From the NCBI RefSeq assembly GCF_046719765.1, contig NZ_JABEBY010000015.1, positions 22,507 to 86,506 of the forward strand: a stretch of DNA of 64,000 nt, read 5' to 3'. Origin of the DNA: Halonotius sp046719765. GTDB taxonomy: Archaea; Halobacteriota; Halobacteria; Halobacteriales; Haloferacaceae. Both the position numbers and the translations under genes were made by a program. Of the stretch, positions 17,412-26,231 are shown one piece after another. Under the pieces are notes generated by a model. The model was not told the DNA's origin, ran no database searches, and saw only the letters and a list, made by a program, of their open reading frames with translations. Within the stretch, counting starts at the first letter, position 1, and each line of letters opens with the position of its first letter.

Positions 17412-17790
17412 GACTGGGGTCTCGGGACAGCGGCCTATAGCTGTGGTGGCCGCGCCGTCCGACTGGACAGCTGTCGACCCGGCGGTATCGACAGTCGAGA
17501 AACAGCACACCAGCGGTTGAAACGATTGCGGTTCCTTCCACCACACAACCCGCTCGGAGAGACGACTGGGAGCCGTCAGTGGAGGGCCGAGGCGTGGGCG
17601 AGACAGATCACGGTGGAACGGACAGGTGGAGAGGGCCGAGGGGTCAGTGGTGGACAGTCACGGGTTGGGAAGCCACCCATATTATGCCATCTACCGTCCC
17701 TCGTTCCAAGCGTCTGTAGGTGTCCCAAACTCGTCTACCCCCACCGAAAGTATATTCCCCTCCACCAAGATCGTTGCAGGCAACGAACAG
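17412..17790. other. Divergent intergenic region
   Basis: About 380 bases between the phosphatase (minus) and the regulator pseudogene (plus). Two TATA-like patches, CATATTATGCC near 17676 and AAGTATATTCC near 17745, lie 40-110 bases before the ATG at 17791. No gene or repeat is seen. The reading frames crossing it are extensions of the flanking genes. Confidence 0.4.
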
Positions 17791-18592
17791 ATGTCGGATC
17801 AGAGCCCCCACGAGCTACTCTACACTGTCAACCGACGGTGGGACTGCCTGCAGGCGATCGTCGAGGAGCCCCAGGAGAAACGCGAGCTCGTCGACACGCT
17901 GTCGATGCCGCGGTCGACGCTGGATACGGTCGTCAGAGAGCTCGAAGGGGCGGATCTGGTGAGCTATCACAACGGCGTCTGGCAGCCGACCGTCGCCGGC
18001 GAGGCCACCGCCGAGGTGTACGCCGACAGCGTCGGCTCGATCCGGTCGATCCACGCCGCGGGCCAGGTGTTGTCGCCGCTGTCAGGCGATCACGAGCTGC
18101 CGACGGCGGTGCTTGAGGGAGCTGACAGCTATCCGACCGAGGAGTCGGTGCCCGACGCGGTGCTGACGGAGTTTCTCGATCGGGTTGCCGACGCCGACCG
18201 GATCCGGGGGGTCGCCGCGCGCGCTCTCGGGGTATACGGATCGGGTGTTCCGAACCGCAGCCACCAACGACACCACCCTGGAGATGACACTCGCCGACTC
18301 CGTCTTCGCACAGCTGTCGTCGATCGATCCGGAGACCGTCGCCGACCGCCTCCAGCGGGAGCTGTTTTCGGTTTACAGCGCGCCGGTCGACGCCGAGTTC
18401 GGGTTCTGGATCGGCACCGACCCCGACCACGTGGGGCTGATCGTCTACGCCGACCGCGGTATCCATGGGATCGTTGTCAACGACACGCGGGAGGCCGTCG
18501 AATGGGCAACCGACCGGTATGCGTCGATCCACCGCGACGCCGAGGAGGTTACCCCGGCGGACGTGCCCACAGCCGAAAACGAGCCCGTCTAA
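17791..18592 (+). pseudogene. Frameshifted winged-helix regulator (IclR-like HTH plus FilR1-type domain)
   Basis: The ATG at 17791 opens an HTH domain (NRRWDCLQAIVEEPQEKRELVDTLSMPRSTLDTVVRELEGADLV) that runs to about residue 150 (ADADRIRGVAARALG). The conserved continuation YTDRVFRTAATNDTTLEMTL, with the receiver-like half VFAQLSSIDPETVADRL and FGFWIGTDPDHVGLIVYADRGIHG, is in the next frame and ends at 18592. The switch falls at the GGGG run near 18231-18234; removing one G restores one protein of about 266 residues. Past that point the original frame reads as Arg/Pro-rich nonsense. This is either a true pseudogene or a sequencing error. It was presumably a haloarchaeal transcription regulator. 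Confidence 0.85.
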
Positions 18593-18602
18593 CCCCCGCG
18601 AG

Positions 18603-18611
18603 AACTATACC
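18603..18611 (+). promoter_or_regulatory. TATA-like element before msrB
   Basis: AACTATACC ends about 23 bases before the ATG at 18633, again consistent with a leaderless transcript for msrB-msrA. Confidence 0.4.
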
Positions 18612-18632
18612 GCTGTAACACCTTGATGGGGT

Positions 18633-19043
18633 ATGAGCAATCAGCCCGATCACCAACACCCCGACACCGACGACGAGTGGCGACAACAGCTCTCAGCCGA
18701 GGAGTACGAGATCCTCCGGGAGGCCGGCACGGAACCGCCCGGCTCATCACCGCTGTTGGAGATCAGCGACGATGGCGTCTTCCAGTGTGCCGGTTGTGGC
18801 CAGGAACTGTTTACGACCGACGAAAAGTTCGAGTCCGGCACCGGGTGGCCAAGCTTCTACGATCCAGCCGACAGTGATGCCGTCGAAACACGCGCGGATC
18901 ACAGCCTCGGGCGCACCCGCACCGAAGTCGTCTGTAGCAGCTGCGAGGGCCACCTGGGCCACGTCTTCGAGGACGGCCCGGAGCCGACCGGGAAACGCTA
19001 CTGTATCAACGGGCTCGCACTCGATTTCGACGCGGAGGAGTAG
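18633..19043 (+). CDS. msrB: Peptide methionine-R-sulfoxide reductase
   Basis: 136 residues. Two zinc Cys pairs (Cys52/Cys55 and Cys101/Cys104) frame the MsrB fold with SGTGWPSFYDP, and the catalytic Cys124 is in RYCINGLAL. MsrB reduces the R epimer of methionine sulfoxide in proteins; thioredoxin usually regenerates it. It directly abuts msrA: the TAG stop is followed at once by the msrA ATG, so the two are translated from one mRNA as an oxidative repair unit. Confidence 0.96.
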   Translation: MSNQPDHQHPDTDDEWRQQLSAEEYEILREAGTEPPGSSPLLEISDDGVFQCAGCGQELFTTDEKFESGTGWPSFYDPADSDAVETRADHSLGRTRTEVVCSSCEGHLGHVFEDGPEPTGKRYCINGLALDFDAEE

Positions 19044-19676
19044 ATGGCACCGACAGCCGAGCAGATCACGGCCTTCGACCGTGCCGCACCCGACAGCGAC
19101 GCGACCGAGACGGCGACGTTCGCGCTGGGCTGTTTCTGGGGGCCAGACGCGCAGTTCGGCGCGCTTGACGGTGTCGTCCGCACCCGCGTCGGCTACGCCG
19201 GTGGCACGAAAACCGACCCGACATACCACGATCTCGGCGATCACACCGAAGCGTTCCAGGTCGACTACGATCCCGCAACGCGATCGTTCGCCGAGCTGCT
19301 CGATCTCGTCTTTCGGAGCCACGATCCGAACGAACAGACACGGAAAACGCAGTACCAGAACATCGTGTTCGTTGCGACCGCCGACCAGCGTGAGACGCTG
19401 ACCGACTATCTCGACGCCAACGGCTACACGGCCGATGGGATCGCAACACGGATCGAACAGAGCCCGCGGTTTTATCCGGCCGAGGACTACCACCAGAAGT
19501 ACAATCTCCGAAACAAGCGGTCGATCATGAGTGCCTTTGAGGACGCCGGCTACGACGATGAGGCGATCCGGGAGTCGCCGGCGGCCGCAACGCTCAACGG
19601 CCATGTTGTCGGCCATGAGGTGAGCGACGCCGATGCCCTCGGCATCGGGTCGAATCGGAGCGTTCACAGCACCTGA
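19044..19676 (+). CDS. msrA: Peptide methionine-S-sulfoxide reductase
   Basis: 210 residues with catalytic Cys30 in GCFWG and the conserved VGYAGG, YHDLGDHTEAFQVDYDP and FYPAEDYHQKY stretches. It reduces the S epimer of methionine sulfoxide, complementing MsrB. The last 45 residues (ALGIGSN end) are a weakly conserved tail. Start ATG immediately after msrB. Confidence 0.96.
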   Translation: MAPTAEQITAFDRAAPDSDATETATFALGCFWGPDAQFGALDGVVRTRVGYAGGTKTDPTYHDLGDHTEAFQVDYDPATRSFAELLDLVFRSHDPNEQTRKTQYQNIVFVATADQRETLTDYLDANGYTADGIATRIEQSPRFYPAEDYHQKYNLRNKRSIMSAFEDAGYDDEAIRESPAAATLNGHVVGHEVSDADALGIGSNRSVHST

Positions 19677-19724
19677 TCGTCGCCGAGACGGAACGTTGAA
19701 TCGCCGTCCGCCGGTAAGTCGAGT

Positions 19725-20552
19725 ATGGAACCAAACAGCGACGACAGCGACACGACCACCACCGAGTTCGAAACGCTCCGAACGGAGCGAACCGACGGCG
19801 TCGCCCGGGTTATCCTCGACCGGCCGGACGAGCTGAACACGATCACGCCAGCACTCCTCAACGAGTTGGCGACCGCAATCGACACCCTCGACGCCGACAG
19901 CGACGTTCGCTGTCTCCTTCTCTCCGGGGCGGGCGACCGCGCGTTCTCGGCCGGGGCCGACCTCTCGGCGTTGGCCGCCGACGGGATGACCGCCACCGAC
20001 GGCGTCGAGCTCGCCCGCACCGGCCAGCAAACATTCGGCAAACTGGAGGCCTGCGACACGCCCGTTATCGCCGCCATCGACGGCGTCTGTCTCGGCGGTG
20101 GCATGGAGTTGGCGACCGCGGCGGATCTCCGGATCGCCACCGCCGACTCGACGTTCGGCCAACCCGAACACAACCTCGGCCTGCTACCGGGGTGGGGCGG
20201 CACCCAGCGACTGCCGACTCTGATCGGCGAGAGTCGCGCCAAGGAGATCATCTTCACCGGCGACCACTACAGCGCAGCGGAGATGGCCGACGACGGGTTT
20301 CTGGCCCGCGTTGTCGATGGCGACGACGAGGCGTTCGAGTCGGCGGCGATGGAGCTCGCCGAAGGGCTGGCGGCCGGCCCACCGATCGCCCAAAAATACA
20401 CGAAACGCGCGATGCGAGCCGGCCGCAACGACACCGACGCCGGCCTCGAAATCGAGGCTCACGCCTTCGGGCAGCTACTCGATACGGCGGATTTCACCGA
20501 GGGCGTCAACGCGTTCGGCAACGACGAGGAACCGGAGTTTACCGGCGAGTAA
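19725..20552 (+). CDS. Enoyl-CoA hydratase/isomerase family protein
   Basis: 275 residues with the crotonase fold. GDRAFSAGADLSAL provides the CoA-binding and oxyanion-hole Gly/Ala residues and VCLGGGMELATAADLRIA the second oxyanion motif; then FGQPEHNLGLLPGWGGTQRLPTLIG carries the Glu/Gly of the active site and the C-terminal trimerisation region follows. Probably hydration in fatty-acid beta-oxidation or a related CoA pathway; the exact substrate cannot be read. It converges with bioB, whose stop lies three bases away. Neighbouring genes are not part of an obvious fatty-acid operon. Confidence 0.9.
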   Translation: MEPNSDDSDTTTTEFETLRTERTDGVARVILDRPDELNTITPALLNELATAIDTLDADSDVRCLLLSGAGDRAFSAGADLSALAADGMTATDGVELARTGQQTFGKLEACDTPVIAAIDGVCLGGGMELATAADLRIATADSTFGQPEHNLGLLPGWGGTQRLPTLIGESRAKEIIFTGDHYSAAEMADDGFLARVVDGDDEAFESAAMELAEGLAAGPPIAQKYTKRAMRAGRNDTDAGLEIEAHAFGQLLDTADFTEGVNAFGNDEEPEFTGE

Positions 20553-20555
20553 AGT

Positions 20556-21653
20556 TCAGTCGTCGGCACGCGAGTCGACCGCGTCGCCCACGGCGTCGGT
20601 GTCGGAACCCGCTGCTCGTTTGACGCGCTCGGGATCGAACTCGTTGACCGCGGTGTTGGGCTCAAGGCCGGCATCCTCGATTACCTCGATGTCGGTCGCG
20701 GCGTCCTGTCCACCGGTCGTGAGATAATCGCCGGTAAGCAGCCCGTCCGCACCGGCCTCGAAGGGCCAGTGCTGTTCGTCCTCGGCGAGGTTGACCTCGC
20801 GGCCACCCGTCAAGCGAACGCGGGCGGTCGGATGGAGCAGCCGGTAGACGGCGATCGTCTTGATGAGGTCGGGTTTCGAGATCGCCGCCGACTCGCGGTC
20901 GCCGAGCGGCGTGCCCGCGACCGGATTGAGGATGTTGACCGGCAGCGACGAGACGCCTAGTTTCCGGAGTTCGAGGGCGGCGTCGACACGGTCGGCCGGC
21001 GTTTCGCCCATCCCGAGGATGACGCCGGCACAAAGATCCATCCCCGCGTTCTTCGCGCGCCGCAAGGTCTTCAGCCGATCCTCGAAGGAGTGTGTCGAGA
21101 CAATTTTGTCGAAATACCGTGGGGAGGTCTCGATGTTGTGATTGTAGTGGTTGAGCCCCTCGTCGGCGAGAATGTTGGCTTCTTCCTGGGTGAGTAACCC
21201 GAGGCTGGCGTCGATTTCGACAGCCGTCTCATCGCGGACGAGCCGAACCGCCCGAAGGACGTCCGCCCACTCCTCAGGTCGCTTTTCTTTGCTCACACCC
21301 TTCTCGGCGACGACGATGCCGAACCGCTGTGCGCCGTCGGCTTCGGCGCGTTTGGCGGCCGCCAGGATTTCCTCAGGATCGAGGAAGCCGTGGGTCTCGA
21401 TGCCGGTATCGAAGTGCGCCGACTGGGCACAGAAGCCGCAGTCCTCGGCGCAGTTGCCGGCTTTGGCGTTGACGATGCTGCAGGCATCGACGGTGCCGTC
21501 GCCGAGGGTCGCCCGTACCGTATCGGCCGCCGCCGCGAGCTCCTCGACCGGCTGCGCTAACAGCGCGATGGCGTCCGTGCGGTCGATCTGGTCGCCGTCG
21601 AGAACGCGGGCGACGGCGTCGGCGATCGTCCGGTTGTCGGTCTCGTAAACCAC
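20556..21653 (-). CDS. bioB: Biotin synthase
   Basis: 365 residues starting at GTG (21653). The radical SAM Cys residues are Cys68, Cys72 and Cys75 in NCAEDCGFC, followed by the biotin-synthase signature SAHFDTGIETHGFLDPEEI, LNHYNHNIETSPRYF and CAGVILGMGETPADR, with VRLTGGREVNL near the C-terminus. It converts dethiobiotin to biotin using two Fe-S clusters and S-adenosylmethionine. bioA, bioD and bioF are not in the window. The last 30 residues are an acidic tail. Confidence 0.94.
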   Translation of the reverse strand: MVYETDNRTIADAVARVLDGDQIDRTDAIALLAQPVEELAAAADTVRATLGDGTVDACSIVNAKAGNCAEDCGFCAQSAHFDTGIETHGFLDPEEILAAAKRAEADGAQRFGIVVAEKGVSKEKRPEEWADVLRAVRLVRDETAVEIDASLGLLTQEEANILADEGLNHYNHNIETSPRYFDKIVSTHSFEDRLKTLRRAKNAGMDLCAGVILGMGETPADRVDAALELRKLGVSSLPVNILNPVAGTPLGDRESAAISKPDLIKTIAVYRLLHPTARVRLTGGREVNLAEDEQHWPFEAGADGLLTGDYLTTGGQDAATDIEVIEDAGLEPNTAVNEFDPERVKRAAGSDTDAVGDAVDSRADD

Positions 21654-21739
21654 ACTCGGCTGTGTCGTTTACGGGATAATAAGTGTCGGGGAGAGCAGCC
21701 GCCCGGTCGCGCGTGATCGGCGGCGCAGTCGGGTCGGTG

Positions 21740-22126
21740 TTAGCTCTGTGCCCACTCGACGGCGGTGTCGAGACGGTCAAAGCTCTCGACCTCAGCATCC
21801 GGAATATCCATGTGGGATTTCACCGCCATGGCGGCGATCCCGTCGGAGACAAAGCCGACCTTGTCAACCCCGGTGTACTCACCGTTGGCCGACCACTCCT
21901 CACCCATGTACTCCTGGGTTTCCTTGGCGAGATTGGTGCCGTCACCGAAGACAGCGATCGTCGCCTCGATGTCGTCCTGTGTTCCACGCTCGCGGTAGTG
22001 GTTGCTGGCGGCTTCGAGATCCTCGTCGGCGAACCCCTGCCACCCGTTCATGAACCAGATACCTACGCTACCGCGCGTTTCGAACTCCCACTCGTAGTCG
22101 TCAGGATCGGGCATTTGAGATGCCAT
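21740..22126 (-). CDS. STAS/SpoIIAA-like small protein
   Basis: 128 residues. The pattern YEWEFETRGSVGIWFMNGWQGFADEDLEAASNHY and the end VGFVSDGIAAMAVKSHMDIPDAEVESFDRLDTAVEWAQ (strand-helix-strand with a final amphipathic helix) resembles the SpoIIAA-like STAS fold found in many haloarchaeal hypothetical proteins. No catalytic residue is seen; probably a small binding or regulatory protein. Single gene. Confidence 0.55.
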   Translation of the reverse strand: MASQMPDPDDYEWEFETRGSVGIWFMNGWQGFADEDLEAASNHYRERGTQDDIEATIAVFGDGTNLAKETQEYMGEEWSANGEYTGVDKVGFVSDGIAAMAVKSHMDIPDAEVESFDRLDTAVEWAQS

Positions 22127-22223
22127 CAGTGCAATAGATCAAAGGGCTGGAAGACACTTAACAAGCCCGCCGCTTGCCGGCGTTTTTCTGTCTCATCGAC
22201 ACGTGTTGGTCGCTATCTGATCG

Positions 22224-23501
22224 CTACTCGGTCGCCGCGTCGTCGACGCCGCTGTCGGCTGTTTCGCTGTCGCTGTCGGCTGCCTCACCATCGCTATCAG
22301 TCGTCTCCTCGTCGCTGTCCGCCGCAGCGTGCTCCTCGGCGACCCGGCGGAACGCCTGGAGGATCACCCGTTTTGCGGCCTCACCTTCGGTCGTCCAGTG
22401 GTAGGCGTAATCCATCATATCGTCGTAGATGTCGGGTTTGCAGCCCGCGGCCTTCGGGTGGCCGCCGCCATTGACCTGGCGGGCGACCAGGTGGGCTGAC
22501 TCGAAGCTTTCGCCGCCGCGGATGCTCGCGCTGCCGGAGGGTTTGACGATGATCGCCGCATCAGCACCTGCCGCCTGAAGCGCGTCGGCGACCTCATTTT
22601 GCGAGCAGCGGCCGTAGGTGACGCCGACCGTCCACGGGCCGATCGATTTGTAGGCCGCACGGTCGACGGCTTTCTCGATCAGCTGCTCCTTTTCGACGCG
22701 GCGGTCGGCGATGTAGGCCTCGACAACCGCCGGCAGCGACGCGCCGTAGGCGCCGACGACAGCCGCGTACTCGGCGGGATCGGTCCAGAAGGCGTAGTCG
22801 GCGAGATCCTTGCTTCGGGGATCGTCGTTGATCCACAGATCGTGATCGCGGGTCACGTCCGCCAGCTCGGTGAACCGGTCGTCGAACTCGTAGTCCAGCG
22901 AGCGCAGCGTCACGTCCGTGCTGCACTCCTCGTCGGAGTCGCCGATGACGAGATCGACGCCCGCATCGCGGACGCCGGCGGCCGCATCCGCCGGCCACTG
23001 GTGGTGGTCATACCACGAAACGCGGTCGCTCTGCTCGACGACTGTCCCGAGTGGATCGGCGACCGACTCGTAGGCGTCAGGCGAGATATCGCAGACGAAG
23101 ACGTCGATCCCGCTGTCGCCGTAGGCGGCGACGTATTCGAGCGATTTGGTTAGCGAATGTGGGCCGGCGGCGATGAGGCCGACCGTCGATTCCGGCAGCT
23201 CCGGCTCGTTGTCGATGACGCCGCCATCGTCGCTGTCGTCGGACAATCTGTTCTCGATCGTCTCCAGAAACGGCTCCACATCGCAGGCTGCGTCGTAGGC
23301 CTCGCGGATCAGCGCGACACAGCCCAGCCCGTCAGCGTCGGAGTCGGTGACGACAACCGCCTCCGCGTCCTCAAGGGCGGCTTTGGCGCGCTCCTCGCTG
23401 CGGCCCTCGTCGAGTGAGTCGGGATAAAAGAAGCCCGTCCCTGGCAGGAGCGACCGGCGGTCGATGGGGAGTTCGCTGCTGTCGATGAGATCGTCGTCCA
23501 T
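22224..23501 (-). CDS. DHH family phosphoesterase
   Basis: 425 residues from the ATG at 23501; the same frame stays open to 24365 but that part is antisense to gnd. DHH motif I is VVVTDSDADGLGCVALI, motif III is WYDHHQWPA, and the DHHA1-like C-terminal domain carries VNGGGHPKAAGCK. This is the arrangement of RecJ-like nucleases or oligoribonucleases such as NrnA. The last 45 residues are an acidic tail of Asp, Ser, Glu and Thr. Family knowledge: Mn-dependent hydrolysis of short nucleotides or 3',5' phosphates; the exact substrate is unknown. Confidence 0.9.
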   Translation of the reverse strand: MDDDLIDSSELPIDRRSLLPGTGFFYPDSLDEGRSEERAKAALEDAEAVVVTDSDADGLGCVALIREAYDAACDVEPFLETIENRLSDDSDDGGVIDNEPELPESTVGLIAAGPHSLTKSLEYVAAYGDSGIDVFVCDISPDAYESVADPLGTVVEQSDRVSWYDHHQWPADAAAGVRDAGVDLVIGDSDEECSTDVTLRSLDYEFDDRFTELADVTRDHDLWINDDPRSKDLADYAFWTDPAEYAAVVGAYGASLPAVVEAYIADRRVEKEQLIEKAVDRAAYKSIGPWTVGVTYGRCSQNEVADALQAAGADAAIIVKPSGSASIRGGESFESAHLVARQVNGGGHPKAAGCKPDIYDDMMDYAYHWTTEGEAAKRVILQAFRRVAEEHAAADSDEETTDSDGEAADSDSETADSGVDDAATE

Positions 23502-23645
23502 GGGTCGCCGTCGTCGGCAACGCCCAAAACTCTCCCGTGTTGCGGATGCCAGCACACCCACCCTGAGTTGACGATGCCAACGCAACCTCGCTGTGGTGGC
23601 GACGACATCACAACCACTACCACCCCCCATCGCCTTCCCTCGCGC

Positions 23646-24551
23646 ATGCAACTCGGTGTGATCGGCCTTGGCCGGATGGGACAGATCGTTGTTGATCGCA
23701 CACTCGACGGCGGCCACGACGTGGTTGCCTTCGATCTCGACGACGACGCGGTCGCAACGGCGGCCGACGCGGGGGCGACGCCTGCCGACTCGATCGAAGA
23801 TTTCGTTGAGACGCTCGGCGACAACAAACGGATCTGGCTGATGGTGCCGGCCGGCACGGCAGTCGATGCGACACTCAACGATCTCGATCCCCACCTCACC
23901 GACGAGGATATCGTCGTCGACGGCGGCAACTCCAACTTCCAGGCGTCGGTTGATCGCGCCGAAGCGACCCCGGCAGCCTACCTCGACTGTGGCACCTCCG
24001 GCGGCCCCGCTGGCGCGGAGCTGGGATTTTCGCTCATGATCGGCGGCCCCGCATGGGCCTACGACGAGATGACACCCGTCTTCGATGCCGTCGCCACCGG
24101 GCCGGACGGCCACGATCGCATGGGCGAGTCGGGGGCGGGCCACTACGTGAAGATGGTACACAACGGTGTCGAGTACGCGCTGATGCAGGCCTACGGCGAG
24201 GGGTTCGAACTGTTGGCCAACGGCCGCTACGACCTCGATATGGAGTCGATCGCCCGGACGTGGAACAACGGCGCAGTCATCCGGTCGTGGCTGTTGGAGC
24301 TCTGTGAGGAGGCCTTCCGCGAGGAGGGTACCGCCGACGATCCACTTGGCGATGTCGCCGACCACATCGCCGGCGGGTCAACGGGGACGTGGACCGTCAA
24401 GGAGTCACTCGAACAGGAGGTGCCGGTGCCGCTGATCTACCAGGCGCTCGCCGAGCGGTTCGACAGCCGCAACGAGGGCCGGCTCTCCCGGCGGCTGGCC
24501 AACCGGCTGCGGTACGGGTTCGGGCGACATCACGTCGCGCGCGACAAGTAG
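23646..24551 (+). CDS. gnd: 6-Phosphogluconate dehydrogenase, short (Gnd/GndA-type)
   Basis: 301 residues. Start ATG at 23646 (LGVIGLGRMGQIVVDR), the nucleotide-binding Gly-rich segment; then VDGGNSNFQ, and the substrate segment CGTSGGPAGAELGFSLMIGG, GAGHYVKMVHNGVEYALMQAYGEG with the catalytic Lys/Asn. The short form without the C-terminal extension is the haloarchaeal oxidative pentose phosphate enzyme. It decarboxylates 6-phosphogluconate to ribulose 5-phosphate, making NAD(P)H. The DHH gene is divergent from it. Confidence 0.92.
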   Translation: MQLGVIGLGRMGQIVVDRTLDGGHDVVAFDLDDDAVATAADAGATPADSIEDFVETLGDNKRIWLMVPAGTAVDATLNDLDPHLTDEDIVVDGGNSNFQASVDRAEATPAAYLDCGTSGGPAGAELGFSLMIGGPAWAYDEMTPVFDAVATGPDGHDRMGESGAGHYVKMVHNGVEYALMQAYGEGFELLANGRYDLDMESIARTWNNGAVIRSWLLELCEEAFREEGTADDPLGDVADHIAGGSTGTWTVKESLEQEVPVPLIYQALAERFDSRNEGRLSRRLANRLRYGFGRHHVARDK

Positions 24552-24593
24552 CCCCAGGATCGCACACCGAACCAGGCAGGCGGAACCTCGTAA

Positions 24594-24602
24594 GGTAATT
24601 AA
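24594..24602 (+). promoter_or_regulatory. TATA box of the ferredoxin gene
   Basis: GGTAATTAA ends 24 bases before the ATG at 24626, giving a leaderless transcript. Confidence 0.5.
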
Positions 24603-24625
24603 CCCCCGATTCCTAACGCCCCAAT

Positions 24626-25207
24626 ATGGTTGATCTTGTGGCGTTCGGCATCGCTGCAGCCCTGACGGGGATGTTTGTCGTGCTGCACTTTGCCAACGGA
24701 ACCGAGTGGGAGTCCAACCCGGATATCTCCCAGGAGATCCTTGAAAAGCGCGCAGCGGCGGTGCCGGAGACCAGCTTCCCCGAGCCGATGAACCGATCGA
24801 TCGGCGGCGGTGGCGGCGCGGTCGCCATCGAGGGCGGCGGCGAGGGTGGCGAGGGCGGCGAGCTCGAAGAAGCAGAACCCGAAGAACAGAGTCCGGCGGA
24901 TATGCCCGAAGACGAGGTCGAATACCACGAGATCGAACTCGCCAAACAGGGTGAAACCATCGAGGTCGCCAGCAACGAGACGATCCTTGATACGGCCGAA
25001 GACGAAGGGTTCGATCTCCCGTATGCCTGCCGACAGGGCCAGTGTGTCTCCTGTGCGGGCCACATCGAGGACGGCCCCGCCGAGGATCACGTGATCCACT
25101 ACGAGCAGGAGACGTTCACTGACGAAGAGATGGAGGAAGGCTACACGCTGACCTGTGTGGCCTACCCGATTGCGGACTTCACGCTTGAAACCGGCGAAGC
25201 ACCGTAG
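24626..25207 (+). CDS. Membrane-anchored 2Fe-2S ferredoxin
   Basis: 193 residues. An N-terminal hydrophobic helix (residues 3-21) is followed by a long Gly/Glu-rich linker (residues about 60-95). The C-terminal plant-type 2Fe-2S domain has Cys135, Cys140, Cys143 (CRQGQCVSC) and Cys177. It most likely acts as a low-potential electron carrier tethered to the membrane. Its own promoter precedes it; the MarR-like regulator 158 bases downstream may be independent. The anchor plus linker is unlike the usual soluble haloarchaeal ferredoxin, which carries a domain insert instead. Confidence 0.9.
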   Translation: MVDLVAFGIAAALTGMFVVLHFANGTEWESNPDISQEILEKRAAAVPETSFPEPMNRSIGGGGGAVAIEGGGEGGEGGELEEAEPEEQSPADMPEDEVEYHEIELAKQGETIEVASNETILDTAEDEGFDLPYACRQGQCVSCAGHIEDGPAEDHVIHYEQETFTDEEMEEGYTLTCVAYPIADFTLETGEAP

Positions 25208-25336
25208 CGACCGGGCGACGCCGCGCGGATGCTGATCGACGATCGGTTTTGGTGCTGATTTCACGCCCGACAGCCACAGCTTACCGGCGGTAGCAACACA
25301 TACGCTCGACCGCGACCGACGCACAACCCCGTGGTG

Positions 25337-25343
25337 TTTAATT
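25337..25343 (+). promoter_or_regulatory. TATA box of the MarR-like gene
   Basis: TTTAATT ends 22 bases before the ATG at 25366. Confidence 0.45.
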
Positions 25344-25365
25344 GCGGACATAGCGGCTATTCCAT

Positions 25366-25641
25366 ATGGACGACGCCACCCGATCGACCCTCGAAGAACT
25401 CCCGCCGAGCGCGAAGTTAGTGTACAAAACGCTCGAATACGAGGGGCCGTTGACGCAGGGAGATCTCGCAACCGAATCCTTGCTTCCGTCCCGCACCGTT
25501 CGCTACGCGTTGACGACGCTGGCCGACGACGACCTCATCGAGGAGCGGCTCCACATTCAGGATGCCCGCAAACGGCTCTACTCGCTGGCCACCGAGGAGC
25601 CCGCCGCCACGACCGATCTTGCGATCAACGAACCGAGCTGA
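25366..25641 (+). CDS. MarR-like winged-helix regulator
   Basis: 91 residues. The winged helix reads LPPSAKLVYKTLEYEGPLTQGDLATESLLPSRTVRYALTTLADDDLIEER, a canonical MarR/ArsR-like unit in which the recognition helix is LLPSRTVRYALTTL. The remainder (residues 60-91) is a short strand-loop end. It is followed after 44 bases by dihydrofolate reductase on the same strand, so it may be its regulator or partner; this is a guess from position. Confidence 0.82.
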   Translation: MDDATRSTLEELPPSAKLVYKTLEYEGPLTQGDLATESLLPSRTVRYALTTLADDDLIEERLHIQDARKRLYSLATEEPAATTDLAINEPS

Positions 25642-25685
25642 GCCGACACGCCAACGGTTTTCTCACCACCGCGCGTACGCTGGCT

Positions 25686-26180
25686 ATGGAACTGGTGTCA
25701 GTCGCCGCCATCGCCGACAACCGTGTGATCGGCGACGACGGCGAGCTTCCGTGGCCGTCGATCCCGGCCGACAAACAGCAGTACCGCGAGCGGATCGCCG
25801 ACGATCCCGTCATCCTGGGTCGCGTGACCTTTGAGTCGATGCTGGACGACCTGCCGGGCGCCGCCCAGATCGTCCTCAGCCGAAGCACCCAAGAGTTTGA
25901 TGTGTCGACTGCTCACCACGCGGGCGGTGTCGACGACGCGGTCGCTGTCGCCGAGGCGTTGGGTGCCGACACCGCCTACGTGATCGGCGGCGCGGTGATC
26001 TACGACCTGTTTCAACCATATATCGATCGGATGGTGTTGAGCCGGGTCGCCGGCGCGTACGAAGGTGATTCGTTCTATCCCGAGTGGGACGACGAAGAGT
26101 GGCATCTTGATTCGACAACCGAGTACGACCGCTTCCGGCTGGAGGAGTGGGTTCGCGGTGCCGGCGCAGAACGCGAGTAG
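25686..26180 (+). CDS. folA: Dihydrofolate reductase
   Basis: 164 residues with SVAAIADNRVIGDDGELPWPSIPAD at the N-terminus (IAxNRVIG and LPW), ILGRVTFESM, QIVLSRS, and DTAYVIGGAVIYDLF for NADPH binding. Ends as in other haloarchaeal DHFRs with a basic-to-acidic tail GAGAERE. It reduces dihydrofolate to tetrahydrofolate. folC-folP lies only 5 kb away, and the region between is disrupted, so these folate genes may have been adjacent once. Confidence 0.92.
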   Translation: MELVSVAAIADNRVIGDDGELPWPSIPADKQQYRERIADDPVILGRVTFESMLDDLPGAAQIVLSRSTQEFDVSTAHHAGGVDDAVAVAEALGADTAYVIGGAVIYDLFQPYIDRMVLSRVAGAYEGDSFYPEWDDEEWHLDSTTEYDRFRLEEWVRGAGAERE

Positions 26181-26231
26181 CCAGCGGCCGGCGTTACACT
26201 CAAATCGCTTGACAGCATACTCTCCACTGGT

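Noticed and set aside
23502..24365. Long upstream extension of the DHH gene on the minus strand
   Set aside because: It is antisense to gnd; the ATG at 23501 gives the proper family N-terminus.
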